Source: Neorhizobium galegae bv. officinalis (GTDB lineage Bacteria; Pseudomonadota; Alphaproteobacteria; Rhizobiales; Rhizobiaceae). From it: a DNA stretch of 64,000 bases. The DNA is taken from positions 20,711 to 84,710 of the forward strand of contig CCRI01000023.1 of NCBI GenBank assembly GCA_000985875.1, in the 5' to 3' direction. Below the pieces are notes generated by a model. The model was not told the DNA's origin and searched no databases. It worked only from the letters and a program-made list of their open reading frames with translations. The position numbers were made by a program, and so were the translations under genes. Below are positions 44,428 through 52,314 of this stretch, piece after piece. The first letter of the stretch is position 1; each line of letters starts with the position of its first letter.

Positions 44428-45732
44428 ATGCGTATTGTGATGGTTGGATCGGGTTATGTCGGCCTCGTGTCGGGAGCCTGCTTTGCGGATTTCGGACATG
44501 ACGTGATCTGCGTCGACAAGGCCGCCGAAAAGATCGAGGCGCTGAGACAAGGCGTCATCCCGATCTTCGAACCGGGCCTCGAGGCGCTGGTCGAATCGAA
44601 CGTCAAATCCCGTCGCCTTTCCTTCACCACGGAGCTTGGCCCCGCAGTGGCCGATGCCGACGTCGTCTTCATCGCGGTCGGCACGCCGTCGCGCCGCGGC
44701 GACGGCCATGCCGATCTCGGTTACGTCTATGCCGCAGCCCGCGAAATCGCCGAAGCACTGACGGGCTTCACCGTCATCGTCACCAAGTCGACCGTCCCGG
44801 TCGGCACCGGCGACGAGGTGGAGCGGATCATCCGCGAAACCAATCCGGATGCCGATTTCGCCGTCGTCTCAAACCCGGAATTTTTGCGCGAAGGTGCTGC
44901 GATCGAGGACTTCAAGCGCCCGGACCGCATCGTCGTCGGCCTGTCCGACGAGCGTGCCCGCGGCGTGATGACGGAAGTCTACCGTCCGCTCTATCTCAAC
45001 CAGTCGCCGCTCCTCTTCACCAGCCGCCGCACGTCCGAACTGATCAAATATGCCGCAAACGCCTTCCTGGCGATGAAGATCACCTTCATCAACGAGATGG
45101 CCGACCTCTGCGAGCGCGTCGGCGCCGACGTCCAGGACGTTTCGCGCGGCATCGGCCTCGACGGCCGCATCGGCTCGAAATTCCTGCATGCCGGCCCCGG
45201 CTATGGCGGCTCCTGCTTCCCCAAGGACACGCTGGCGCTCGCCAAGACCGCCCAGGACTATGACAGCCCTGTCCGCCTGATCGAAACCACCATCGCCGTC
45301 AACGATACCCGCAAGCGCGCCATGGGCCGCAAGGTGATCGCGGCTGCCGGCGGCGATGTGCGCGGCAAGAAGGTCGCCGTCTTCGGGCTGACCTTCAAGC
45401 CGAACACCGACGACATGCGCGACAGCCCGGCGATCGCCGTCGTCCAGACGCTGCAGGATGCGGGCGCGATCGTGTCCGGCTACGATCCGGAAGGCATGGC
45501 AAACGCCAGGCAGATGATGAATATCGAATTCGCCACCGGTCCCTACGAGGCAGCGGAGGGCGCGGATGTCGCGGTTCTGGTGACCGAATGGAACGAGTTT
45601 CGCGCACTCGATCTCGAACGGCTGAAGTCCGTCATGAAGAGCCCTGTCTTGGTCGATCTCCGCAATGTCTATCGAGCGCGGGAAGTCGAAGCGCACGGTT
45701 TTGCCTATTCCGGCGTCGGAAAACTGCGCTAG
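44428..45732 (+). CDS. ugd: UDP-glucose 6-dehydrogenase
   Basis: 434 residues. Rossmann motif GSGYVGLVSG (7-16), the bridging helix region KYAANAFLAMKITFINE, and catalytic C263 in GPGYGGSCFPKD. Oxidises UDP-glucose twice with NAD+ to UDP-glucuronate, a precursor for acidic surface polysaccharides; the Sinorhizobium orthologue is called rkpK. The ATG at 44428 follows TGAGGA; two TTG codons before it are not used. Confidence 0.95.
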   Translation: MRIVMVGSGYVGLVSGACFADFGHDVICVDKAAEKIEALRQGVIPIFEPGLEALVESNVKSRRLSFTTELGPAVADADVVFIAVGTPSRRGDGHADLGYVYAAAREIAEALTGFTVIVTKSTVPVGTGDEVERIIRETNPDADFAVVSNPEFLREGAAIEDFKRPDRIVVGLSDERARGVMTEVYRPLYLNQSPLLFTSRRTSELIKYAANAFLAMKITFINEMADLCERVGADVQDVSRGIGLDGRIGSKFLHAGPGYGGSCFPKDTLALAKTAQDYDSPVRLIETTIAVNDTRKRAMGRKVIAAAGGDVRGKKVAVFGLTFKPNTDDMRDSPAIAVVQTLQDAGAIVSGYDPEGMANARQMMNIEFATGPYEAAEGADVAVLVTEWNEFRALDLERLKSVMKSPVLVDLRNVYRAREVEAHGFAYSGVGKLR

Positions 45733-45793
45733 AATAGCCGCCAAGACGGCGGGCCGGCGGGAACCTCGGGCTCGAGCCCCAGGATTGTGTCGC

Positions 45794-46168
45794 ATGACCA
45801 CGCAAGGGAAAATCGTCTGGGTTATGACGGCCGTGCTGACCGCATCGCCGCCGGCGCTGGCCCAGACCCAGCCGATACGCTCTGCGGAACAACACATATC
45901 GTGTTCGGCCTTCTATTCGATGCGCAAGATCATGGCCAAGGAGTTCGGCAAGAGCGACGCGGTCGAGGGCAGCGTTTCCCGCGATGAAGAACATATGCAT
46001 GCGGCGCTGGTGATCCTGCAGGACAATCACTATCCCCGCGACAAAGCGACGGCGCTTTTCGAGAGACAGACGCAGCAGATGCTGGAAAAGACGCAATCGA
46101 TGGCGGAAGCGGATTTCGCCGCGCTGGACCAGTCCTGCCGATCTTTGCTGGAGCAATCCCGGCAATAG
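45794..46168 (+). CDS. exported protein of unknown function
   Basis: 124 residues. The ATG at 45794 starts a signal peptide (VWVMTAVLTASPPALAQ, cleavage after ALAQ near 24); the frame is open further upstream but overlaps ugd. The mature part is helical and polar, with two cysteines (CSAFYSMRKI and DQSCRSLLEQ) near its ends, which might form a disulfide. No recognised domain. It lies 61 bases after ugd and before a lytic transglycosylase, so an envelope role is plausible but unproven. Confidence 0.6.
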   Translation: MTTQGKIVWVMTAVLTASPPALAQTQPIRSAEQHISCSAFYSMRKIMAKEFGKSDAVEGSVSRDEEHMHAALVILQDNHYPRDKATALFERQTQQMLEKTQSMAEADFAALDQSCRSLLEQSRQ

Positions 46169-46238
46169 GCATTCGGATCGCCTGTTCCTGCCGCCGAAGG
46201 CTTTCAAGCCGAGGCGTGATTGGGCATATTGCATCTCG

Positions 46239-47177
46239 ATGATGTTTCGCCGTCTCATGCAAACAGGCTTGGGCCAAGCAGGTTTGGGCTTGTGTTTGGC
46301 CGTGGCGCCCATTGGCGGGAGCATCAACGCTGCGGAAGAGACGGCCGCCCCCGAATGCCGATACGAGCGTGCGGCGTCGGATGAAATTGGCCGATTGTGC
46401 ATTCGTCCCAACGCCTACAACGAGGATCTCTGCCATGTCATGGAGCGGCTGGCGGTCGTGAACGGCCTGCCGCCGGAATTCCTCGCGCGCCTGATCTGGC
46501 GGGAGAGCCTGTTTCGGCCGAACGCGGTGAGCCCGAAAGGTGCTGAAGGTATCGCCCAGTTCATGCCGGCGACCGCGAAGATCCGCGGCCTGCAAAACAG
46601 CTTCGACGTCATCGAAGCCCTTGCCGCGTCCTCGCTCTATCTCAGGGACCTGCGCGACCGTTTCGGCAATCTCGGCCTTGCCGCCGCGGCCTATAATGCC
46701 GGCGAAGCCGGGCTGGAAACATTCCTGAAGGCCGGCCGGCTGCCGATAGAGACGCGCGACTACGTGTTTGCGATTACCGGTCACCCGGCGGAGACATGGA
46801 GAGACAATCCGCCAAAGACCGCGGCTCAGGCCCTCGCCCCGCAAAAGAACTTCATCGACGGATGCGTACAGCTTGCCGCAACGCGGCGTCTCAACGAGAC
46901 CGTTCTGATTGCATCGGCGGATTGGGCGCCATGGGGGGTACAGCTTTCCGCGCACTACAATCCGAATATCGCCAGCCAGCTGTTTGCCAACACGATCGGC
47001 AGGCTACCGGCGCCGCTCAGCGCGGAACGGGCGCTCGTCGTGCGGCAGAAACGGGGCAATTTCGGCTATCGCCCACGATATGCGGCCCGGATCGGCCGCG
47101 CCACCAGAGCCGAGGCAACCGATTTGTGTGCGAGGATAAGGACGGAGGGGGTGCCCTGCACTGTGTTCCGGAATTGA
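46239..47177 (+). CDS. lytic transglycosylase with SLT domain
   Basis: 312 residues. A signal-like hydrophobic N-terminus (to about residue 32) is followed by a Slt-type catalytic domain: LARLIWRESLFRPNAVSPKG with catalytic E89, GIAQFMPATA and AAYNAGEAG. It cleaves peptidoglycan glycan strands forming 1,6-anhydro ends. The C-terminal 60 residues (ALVVRQKRGNFGYRPRYAAR and ATDLCARIRTEGVPCTVFRN) look like a SPOR-type fold that binds denuded glycan at septa; this last call is tentative. Confidence 0.83.
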   Translation: MMFRRLMQTGLGQAGLGLCLAVAPIGGSINAAEETAAPECRYERAASDEIGRLCIRPNAYNEDLCHVMERLAVVNGLPPEFLARLIWRESLFRPNAVSPKGAEGIAQFMPATAKIRGLQNSFDVIEALAASSLYLRDLRDRFGNLGLAAAAYNAGEAGLETFLKAGRLPIETRDYVFAITGHPAETWRDNPPKTAAQALAPQKNFIDGCVQLAATRRLNETVLIASADWAPWGVQLSAHYNPNIASQLFANTIGRLPAPLSAERALVVRQKRGNFGYRPRYAARIGRATRAEATDLCARIRTEGVPCTVFRN

Positions 47178-47224
47178 AGCGGCAAGCAGAAGAAGGCCCT
47201 CCGCCTGCCGCACATGGTTCTCGA

Positions 47225-47581
47225 TCAGCAGTTTTGTGCCTGCCCGGGCGCGAGCGTCCCGTCCGCATTGGGCGTCGTGGCGCCGGAACCCTGCGATAGA
47301 TTGTTCGGCGGGCATTTGGAACCGCCGGAATTGCCGGTCGTGCTGCCGGTCGTATTGGAATCAAGCATACCACGCCCGGCGCCATTCAGCGTACCCGTGG
47401 TATTGCCGTTGAGCGTGCCGGAGCCGCTGGCGCCCGAACCCGAAACAGATCCGCTGGTTCCCGCAGAACCCGAGCCCGAAACGCCGCCGGATCCTGATCC
47501 GGTTCCCGAGCCCGACTGGGCGACTGCGGCAGTGGCGAGACCGAGCGACAATGCGCCGACGGTGAGTAACTTTGCAAACAT
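47225..47581 (-). CDS. small secreted Gly/Ser-rich protein
   Basis: 117 residues. MFAKLLTVGALSLGLATAAV is a clear signal peptide (cleavage after AVAQ), preceded by GAGAGG. Residues 24-85 are almost only Gly, Ser, Thr and Asn (SGSGTGSGSGGVSGSGSAGT), probably disordered. Two cysteines near the C-terminus (SKCPP and the final NC) could form a disulfide. No enzyme motif; possibly cell-surface. Convergent with the transglycosylase. Confidence 0.65.
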   Translation of the reverse strand: MFAKLLTVGALSLGLATAAVAQSGSGTGSGSGGVSGSGSAGTSGSVSGSGASGSGTLNGNTTGTLNGAGRGMLDSNTTGSTTGNSGGSKCPPNNLSQGSGATTPNADGTLAPGQAQNC

Positions 47582-47792
47582 TGGATTTCCTCTCGTGGGA
47601 CTTTCCAGACATGCCCTACGGCCGTCTAACCCTGCCGACCGCATAAGGTTTCCGACATTCTGCAAAGACCTCTCAGGCTTGCGGGCAATGGCGGGGCAAA
47701 AGCCGGCGCTGCCGCAGACATCGGCCAGGTCCGCCGCAGACGCCACGGCGACCTCGATGAGGAGAAATTGATACCTAATACCAGGAAAGGAA

Positions 47793-47868
<76 letters not shown>

Positions 47869-48119
47869 ACTTTCGAGTGGGGAGTTACCAGATTTTCCCC
47901 TCCTGTAAAGAGAAAATCGCTGCAACATGAGATAGCGTGCATTCGAGTTGCGTTGTTTCACTTAACGGCGAAGGCGCAAGGCGCTTGTCCAAAAGCCTGT
48001 TTTTCCTGTACTTAATGCCGTCCGGCCGGCATGGTCCTGTCACAGGCTCGTGTTAGCTCAAATGGTTACAGCGTCCCTTGCGCGGCCCTTCGGGCGGCGG
48101 CACCCTCAAAGGCCCGTTC

Positions 48120-48893
48120 ATGTCGTCCCAGACGAACAAGCTCTCCATCATCGCCTCGACAGCCCCGGAAGCACAAACCGCGCTGGAAGAACTCGTGCGG
48201 CTCTACGGCAATGTGCCGACCGCGGAAGCCGACGTGATCGTCGCGCTCGGCGGCGACGGTTTCATGCTGCAGACGCTGCACGACACGATCCATACGGGCA
48301 AAAGCGTCTATGGCATGAACTGCGGCTCGGTCGGCTTCCTGATGAACGATTTTCGCGCCGAGCAACTTCATGAGCGGGTGGCCGAATCGGTCGAGAACGA
48401 ATTCCACCCGCTGAAGATGACGACGGAAAACGAGGACGGCTCGACGTCGGCAGCTCTCGCCATCAACGAGGTCTATCTCTTCCGGCAATCCTACCAGGCG
48501 GCGAAGCTGCGCGTCGAGATCGACGGCCATGTTCGGCTGGAGGAACTGATCTGCGACGGCCTGATGATCGCCACGCCCGCAGGCTCCACCGCCTACAATC
48601 TCTCGGCGCATGGGCCGATCCTGCCACTGGAGGCGCCGCTGCTCGCCATGACGCCCGTCTCGGCATTTCGGCCACGGCGCTGGCGCGGCGCGCTGCTGCC
48701 GAACCATGTCTGCGTCGATATCCATATCCTCGAGCCGGAAAAACGGCCGGTCAATGCCGTTGCCGACAATACCGAGGTGAAGTCGGTGCTGAAGGTGCGG
48801 GTGGCGCAATCGACCGAAATCACCGCACGCATCCTGTCCGATCCTAACCATTCCTGGTCCGACCGGATTCTTGCCGAGCAGTTCAACAACTGA
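48120..48893 (+). CDS. nadK: NAD kinase
   Basis: 257 residues. GGDG at 44-47 (phosphate donor binding), INEV near 117, and TPAGSTAYNLSAHGPILP near 157-174 are the family signatures. It phosphorylates NAD+ to NADP+. The ATG at 48120 gives the usual rhizobial length; 14 upstream in-frame codons are rejected for lack of similarity. Convergent with the tetR gene. Confidence 0.95.
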   Translation: MSSQTNKLSIIASTAPEAQTALEELVRLYGNVPTAEADVIVALGGDGFMLQTLHDTIHTGKSVYGMNCGSVGFLMNDFRAEQLHERVAESVENEFHPLKMTTENEDGSTSAALAINEVYLFRQSYQAAKLRVEIDGHVRLEELICDGLMIATPAGSTAYNLSAHGPILPLEAPLLAMTPVSAFRPRRWRGALLPNHVCVDIHILEPEKRPVNAVADNTEVKSVLKVRVAQSTEITARILSDPNHSWSDRILAEQFNN

Positions 48894-48952
48894 CTCAGCG
48901 TCAGCGTGCGTGACTCAGCGTCAGCGCGCAAATAAGGCCTCTTGCGCTGACG
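48891..48952. repeat. 20-bp tandem duplication and hairpin after nadK
   Basis: The 16-mer tgactcagcgtcagcg occurs at 48891-48906 and again at 48911-48926 (18 of 20 bases match across the period). The first copy includes the nadK stop. The second copy pairs with gcgctgacg at 48944-48952 (9-bp stem), forming a terminator-like hairpin between convergent genes. Confidence 0.5.
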
Positions 48953-48958
48953 TGAAGC

Positions 48959-49615
48959 TCAGCGCCTCGGAGCAAAGGCGCGCAAAAACGTGCGGGTGGC
49001 GTTCGCCGCCATCTGGTCGATCTCCGATTCCGGCGTCTGGCGGCCGAGCTGCTGGTCGTAGCGCAGGTCGGTTGCGAGAAGTGCCATATACTGGCGGGCC
49101 GCAAGCGCCGGATCGTCGATCTCGAGATGACCGCCATGGGCAAGCTGCGCCAGACGGGCAGCGATGGCCGGATATTTCTTGCCCGGCCCGTATTCCTTCC
49201 AGGTCTCGAAAAGTTCGGGGAAGCGGGCGCCTTCGGTCTCCACGACCTTGCGCAGCCAGCGGCCGTTCGGGTCGCAGATCGCCTTGCGCAGCAACTGGGC
49301 CGAAAACTGCGTCAACTCAGTCTCGAGATCCTGCGGTGCCACGGGGAAAGTGTCGAGCACGCGGAAGAAACCGGCGCTGGAGCGGTCGGTGATTTCGGCG
49401 ACCACCACCTTGAAGAGGTTATCCTTGTCGCCCAGCTGATTGTAGATCGTCTGGCGCGACACCCCTGCCCTTGCCGCGATCGCATCGATGCTGGCGCCGC
49501 CAAAGCCTTCCTGGGCAAAAACATCGGCTGCAGCATTGAGGATCGCCTGGCGCTTGTTCTGCGCCGGCGGCCAGGTGTCGTAATCGCGCGGAAGTTCGGC
49601 AGACGAATTTTTCAT
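48959..49615 (-). CDS. TetR family repressor
   Basis: 218 residues. The N-terminal HTH reads IDAIAARAGVSRQTIYNQLG (about 49-68), preceded by a helix with AILNAAADVFAQEGFGG. The C-terminal ligand domain resembles the AcrR-type effector domains of efflux repressors (FSAQLLRKAICDPNG, RQYMALLATDLRY). It is divergent from an MFS drug transporter with a palindromic operator between them, so it most likely represses that transporter and itself. Confidence 0.85.
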   Translation of the reverse strand: MKNSSAELPRDYDTWPPAQNKRQAILNAAADVFAQEGFGGASIDAIAARAGVSRQTIYNQLGDKDNLFKVVVAEITDRSSAGFFRVLDTFPVAPQDLETELTQFSAQLLRKAICDPNGRWLRKVVETEGARFPELFETWKEYGPGKKYPAIAARLAQLAHGGHLEIDDPALAARQYMALLATDLRYDQQLGRQTPESEIDQMAANATRTFLRAFAPRR

Positions 49616-49621
49616 GACATC

Positions 49622-49650
49622 ACTATAGCGGGGCTTGACGGATTGGACAA
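49622..49650 (-). promoter_or_regulatory. tetR promoter
   Basis: Minus strand: TTGTCC at 49645-49650, 17-base spacer, TATAGT at 49622-49627. Only 6 bases separate the -10 from the tetR ATG, so the message would be leaderless. Confidence 0.55.
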
Positions 49651-49663
49651 TTGTGTCCAAAAT
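49635..49663 (+). promoter_or_regulatory. promoter of the MFS gene
   Basis: TTGACG at 49635-49640, 17-base spacer, CAAAAT at 49658-49663. The operator palindrome lies in the spacer, so repressor binding would block it. Confidence 0.45.
49643..49660. promoter_or_regulatory. TetR operator palindrome
   Basis: ttggaca-attg-tgtccaa: perfect 7-base half-sites with a 4-base spacer. It overlaps the -35 of the tetR promoter and the spacer of the divergent transporter promoter. Confidence 0.7.
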
Positions 49664-49785
49664 AATTTACATGATTGTTTAGGCCCATTCTCCCGTATCT
49701 GGCCGGCTCTCATCTTCATCTCCCATAATCGTCCTCGCCCTGCCGTTACCACGGCAGATGTGGTGACGGGAAAGGTTTTTTCCAA

Positions 49786-50991
49786 ATGCAAAGCAGAGCT
49801 CCTTCGCATGCCCTGTCGCTCGGGCTGCTCTCCGCTATCGGGCTTTTCGCCCTCGATATGTACCTTCCGGCACTGCCGACCATCAGCGCAAACCTCAATG
49901 CCGACAGCCATGAGGTGCAAGCAAGCCTGATCTCCTTCTTCGTCGCCATGGCCGTTTCGCAGATCGCCTACGGCCCGCTCTCCGACATGTTCGGCCGCAA
50001 GAAGCCGCTTTATGTCGGTCTCGCCCTTTATGCCATCGGGGCCGTCGGCTGCGCCCTGTCGCCGTCGATCGAGTGGCTGATCGCCTTCCGCTTCCTGCAG
50101 GGCATGGGCGCCTGCGCCGGCGTGGTCATCTCCCGCGCCATCGTCCGCGACCTGCATACCGGTCCGGCTGCGGCCCAGCTGATGTCGCGGCTGATGCTGG
50201 TGTTCAGCGTCTCGCCGATCCTCGCACCGCTTGCCGGCAGCATCGTCACCGTGTTCGGCGACTGGCGGCTGATCTTCTGGGTGATGGTCGGTGCCGGTGC
50301 GGTCGGCGCCGTCGTTGCGGTGTTCTTCCTCGAAGAGACCCGCCTGCCGGCGGCCCGTAGCGAAAGCAGTCTTGCCAGCGCGCTCAGGTCCTATGGCACG
50401 CTGCTGCGGGATCCCTACTATCTCGGGCTGGTACTGATCGCTTCCTTCGGCATGTCGAGCTACATGATCTATGTGGCGAATTCGTCCTTCGTGCTGATCG
50501 AGCATTACGGCCTGTCGCCGACCTTCTACAGCATCGTCTTCTCGTGCAATGCGGTCGCCTTCATCGGCATGTCGCAGCTGAACGGCTGGCTCTCCCGCAA
50601 GATCGGGCTCCGGAAAGTGATCCGCGGCGCGGTGTTCGGGTATTCGACGATGATGGTCCTGCTGGCGCTGGTCACCTCGCTCGGCGTCGATCGTCTCGAC
50701 GTCATGGCGGCCTTCCTGTTCGGCGGCTACGGCTTCCTCGGCATGATCATCCCGACGGCGGCGGTGCTGGCGCTCGAACATCACGGCCGGATCGCCGGCA
50801 CGGCGTCGGCGATGATGGGCACGATCCAGTTCGTGACGTCAGCGGTCGTGATCGGCCTGGGCGGCCTGTTCTTCGACGGAACTTCACTGCCGATGGTGAC
50901 GGTCATTGCGCTCTGCTCGGTTGTCGTTTTCCTGCTGTCGCTTGTCGTGCTGCGCAGCCGCCAAGGCGCCATGGCGGCCGCGGCGGAATAA
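49786..50991 (+). CDS. Bcr/CflA family drug resistance MFS transporter
   Basis: 401 residues, 12 predicted membrane segments. The N-terminal LDMYLPALPTI and the loop 2-3 motif GPLSDMFGRKKPLYVG are typical of the Bcr/CflA (DHA1) group of proton-driven multidrug exporters. The Arg-rich loop after segment 4 (SRAIVRDLHTG) is conserved. Controlled by the divergent TetR protein. The substrate cannot be predicted. Confidence 0.9.
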   Translation: MQSRAPSHALSLGLLSAIGLFALDMYLPALPTISANLNADSHEVQASLISFFVAMAVSQIAYGPLSDMFGRKKPLYVGLALYAIGAVGCALSPSIEWLIAFRFLQGMGACAGVVISRAIVRDLHTGPAAAQLMSRLMLVFSVSPILAPLAGSIVTVFGDWRLIFWVMVGAGAVGAVVAVFFLEETRLPAARSESSLASALRSYGTLLRDPYYLGLVLIASFGMSSYMIYVANSSFVLIEHYGLSPTFYSIVFSCNAVAFIGMSQLNGWLSRKIGLRKVIRGAVFGYSTMMVLLALVTSLGVDRLDVMAAFLFGGYGFLGMIIPTAAVLALEHHGRIAGTASAMMGTIQFVTSAVVIGLGGLFFDGTSLPMVTVIALCSVVVFLLSLVVLRSRQGAMAAAAE

Positions 50992-51014
50992 CGACTATCT
51001 GCCATCCAGCAAAA

Positions 51015-51047
51015 AAAGCGGCCGGACTTTGCAGGTCCGGCCGCTTT
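51015..51047. terminator. bidirectional terminator MFS / prfB
   Basis: Thirteen-base arms aaagcggccggac and gtccggccgcttt with a 7-base loop, with A-run before and T-rich sequence after. It serves the transporter (plus) and prfB (minus), which converge here. Confidence 0.8.
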
Positions 51048-51070
51048 CGTTTGTGTTCTACCACGGATCG

Positions 51071-52202
51071 TCAATCGACGTCAGCGACATCCGCATCCGG
51101 CTTGCCGCTGATGCGATGCGCCAGGGCAGCTTCCATGAAGGGATTGATATCTCCGTCCAGCACGTCGTCCGGCGCAGTGCTGGTCACGCCTGTGCGCAGG
51201 TCCTTGACCATCTGGTAGGGCTGGAGCACGTAGGAACGGATCTGGTGGCCCCAGCCGATATCGGATTTCGAAGCCGCTTCGGCATTTGCCGCTTCCTCGC
51301 GCTTCTTCAGCTCGGCCTCGTAGAGACGTGCACGCAGCATGTCCCACGCCTTGGCGCGGTTCTTGTGCTGCGAACGTTCCTGCTGGCATTGCACGACGAT
51401 GCCCGACGGGATGTGCGTGATGCGCACCGCCGAGTCGGTCGTGTTGACGTGCTGGCCGCCGGCACCCGAAGAACGGTAGGTGTCGATGCGGCAGTCGCTT
51501 TCGTTGATCTCGATATTGATCGAGTCGTCGATGACCGGGTAAACCCAGATGGACGAGAAGGACGTGTGGCGACGGGCGTTGCTGTCATAGGGCGAGATGC
51601 GGACCAGGCGGTGGACGCCCGATTCGGTCTTCAGCCACCCATAGGCATTGTGGCCCTTGACGAGGATGGTCGCCGACTTGATGCCGGCTTCTTCGCCGTC
51701 ATGCACTTCCAGGAGTTCGACCTTGAAACGCTGGCGTTCGGCCCAGCGGGTGTACATGCGCAAAAGCATGTTGGCCCAGTCCTGGCTTTCCGTGCCGCCG
51801 GCGCCGGAATGGACTTCGACATAGGTGTCGTTGCCGTCCGCCTCGCCCGAGAGCATGGCTTCCACCTGGCGCCTGCCGGATTCCGCCTTCAGCGCCTTCA
51901 GCGCATCCTCGGCTTCCTTGACGATGCCCTCGTCGCCCTCTTCCTCGCCAAGCTCGATGAGCTCGATATTGTCGTTGAGCTGCTGCTCCATGGCCTTGAC
52001 GCCATTGATGCCGTCATCGAGCTGCTGGCGCTCGCGCATCAGCTTCTGCGCTTCGGCGGCATCGTTCCAGAGGTTCGGATCCTCCGACTTGTTGTTCAAC
52101 CAGTCCAGTCGTCTTACCGCCTGATCCCAGTCAAAGATGCCTCCTCAGCAGGCTTATGGCCTGCTTGATTTCGTCGACTACATTGATGATTTCCGCACGC
52201 AT
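51071..52202 (-). CDS. prfB: peptide chain release factor 2, programmed +1 frameshift
   Basis: 376 residues after frameshifting. Translation starts at ATG 52202, reads 23 codons (MRAEIINVVDEIKQAISLLR then RHL) to an in-frame TGA at 52131-52133, and continues in the +1 frame from GAC at 52132 to the stop at 51071. The hydrolysis motif GGQ is at 248-250 (SSGAGGQHVN). The codon-recognition tripeptide reads SPY at 203-205 where E. coli RF2 has SPF. RF2 terminates at UGA and UAA. Frameshifting is an autoregulatory loop. Confidence 0.95.
52129..52146 (-). promoter_or_regulatory. RF2 frameshift site
   Basis: Minus strand: AGGAGG, three bases (CAT), then CTT TGA C. The internal Shine-Dalgarno-like hexamer, its 3-base spacing, the slippery CTT and the TGA followed by C all match the E. 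coli prfB arrangement. Confidence 0.95.
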
Positions 52203-52314
52203 GGCGCTTGTTCTTCGCTCTTTGTGTTGGGTTTTTAGGTGCCGTGGACATAGTTGCAGAGAGCCCGGATGTAAAGACCGGGCGACCTCCGCAAGCCATT
52301 CGCCTCCGTCAGGA

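Noticed and set aside
48050..48076. tRNA D-arm-like text (gttagctcaaatggttacagc) before nadK
   Set aside because: The D-stem has a mismatch and no anticodon or T-arm follows. Chance similarity or a very decayed fragment.
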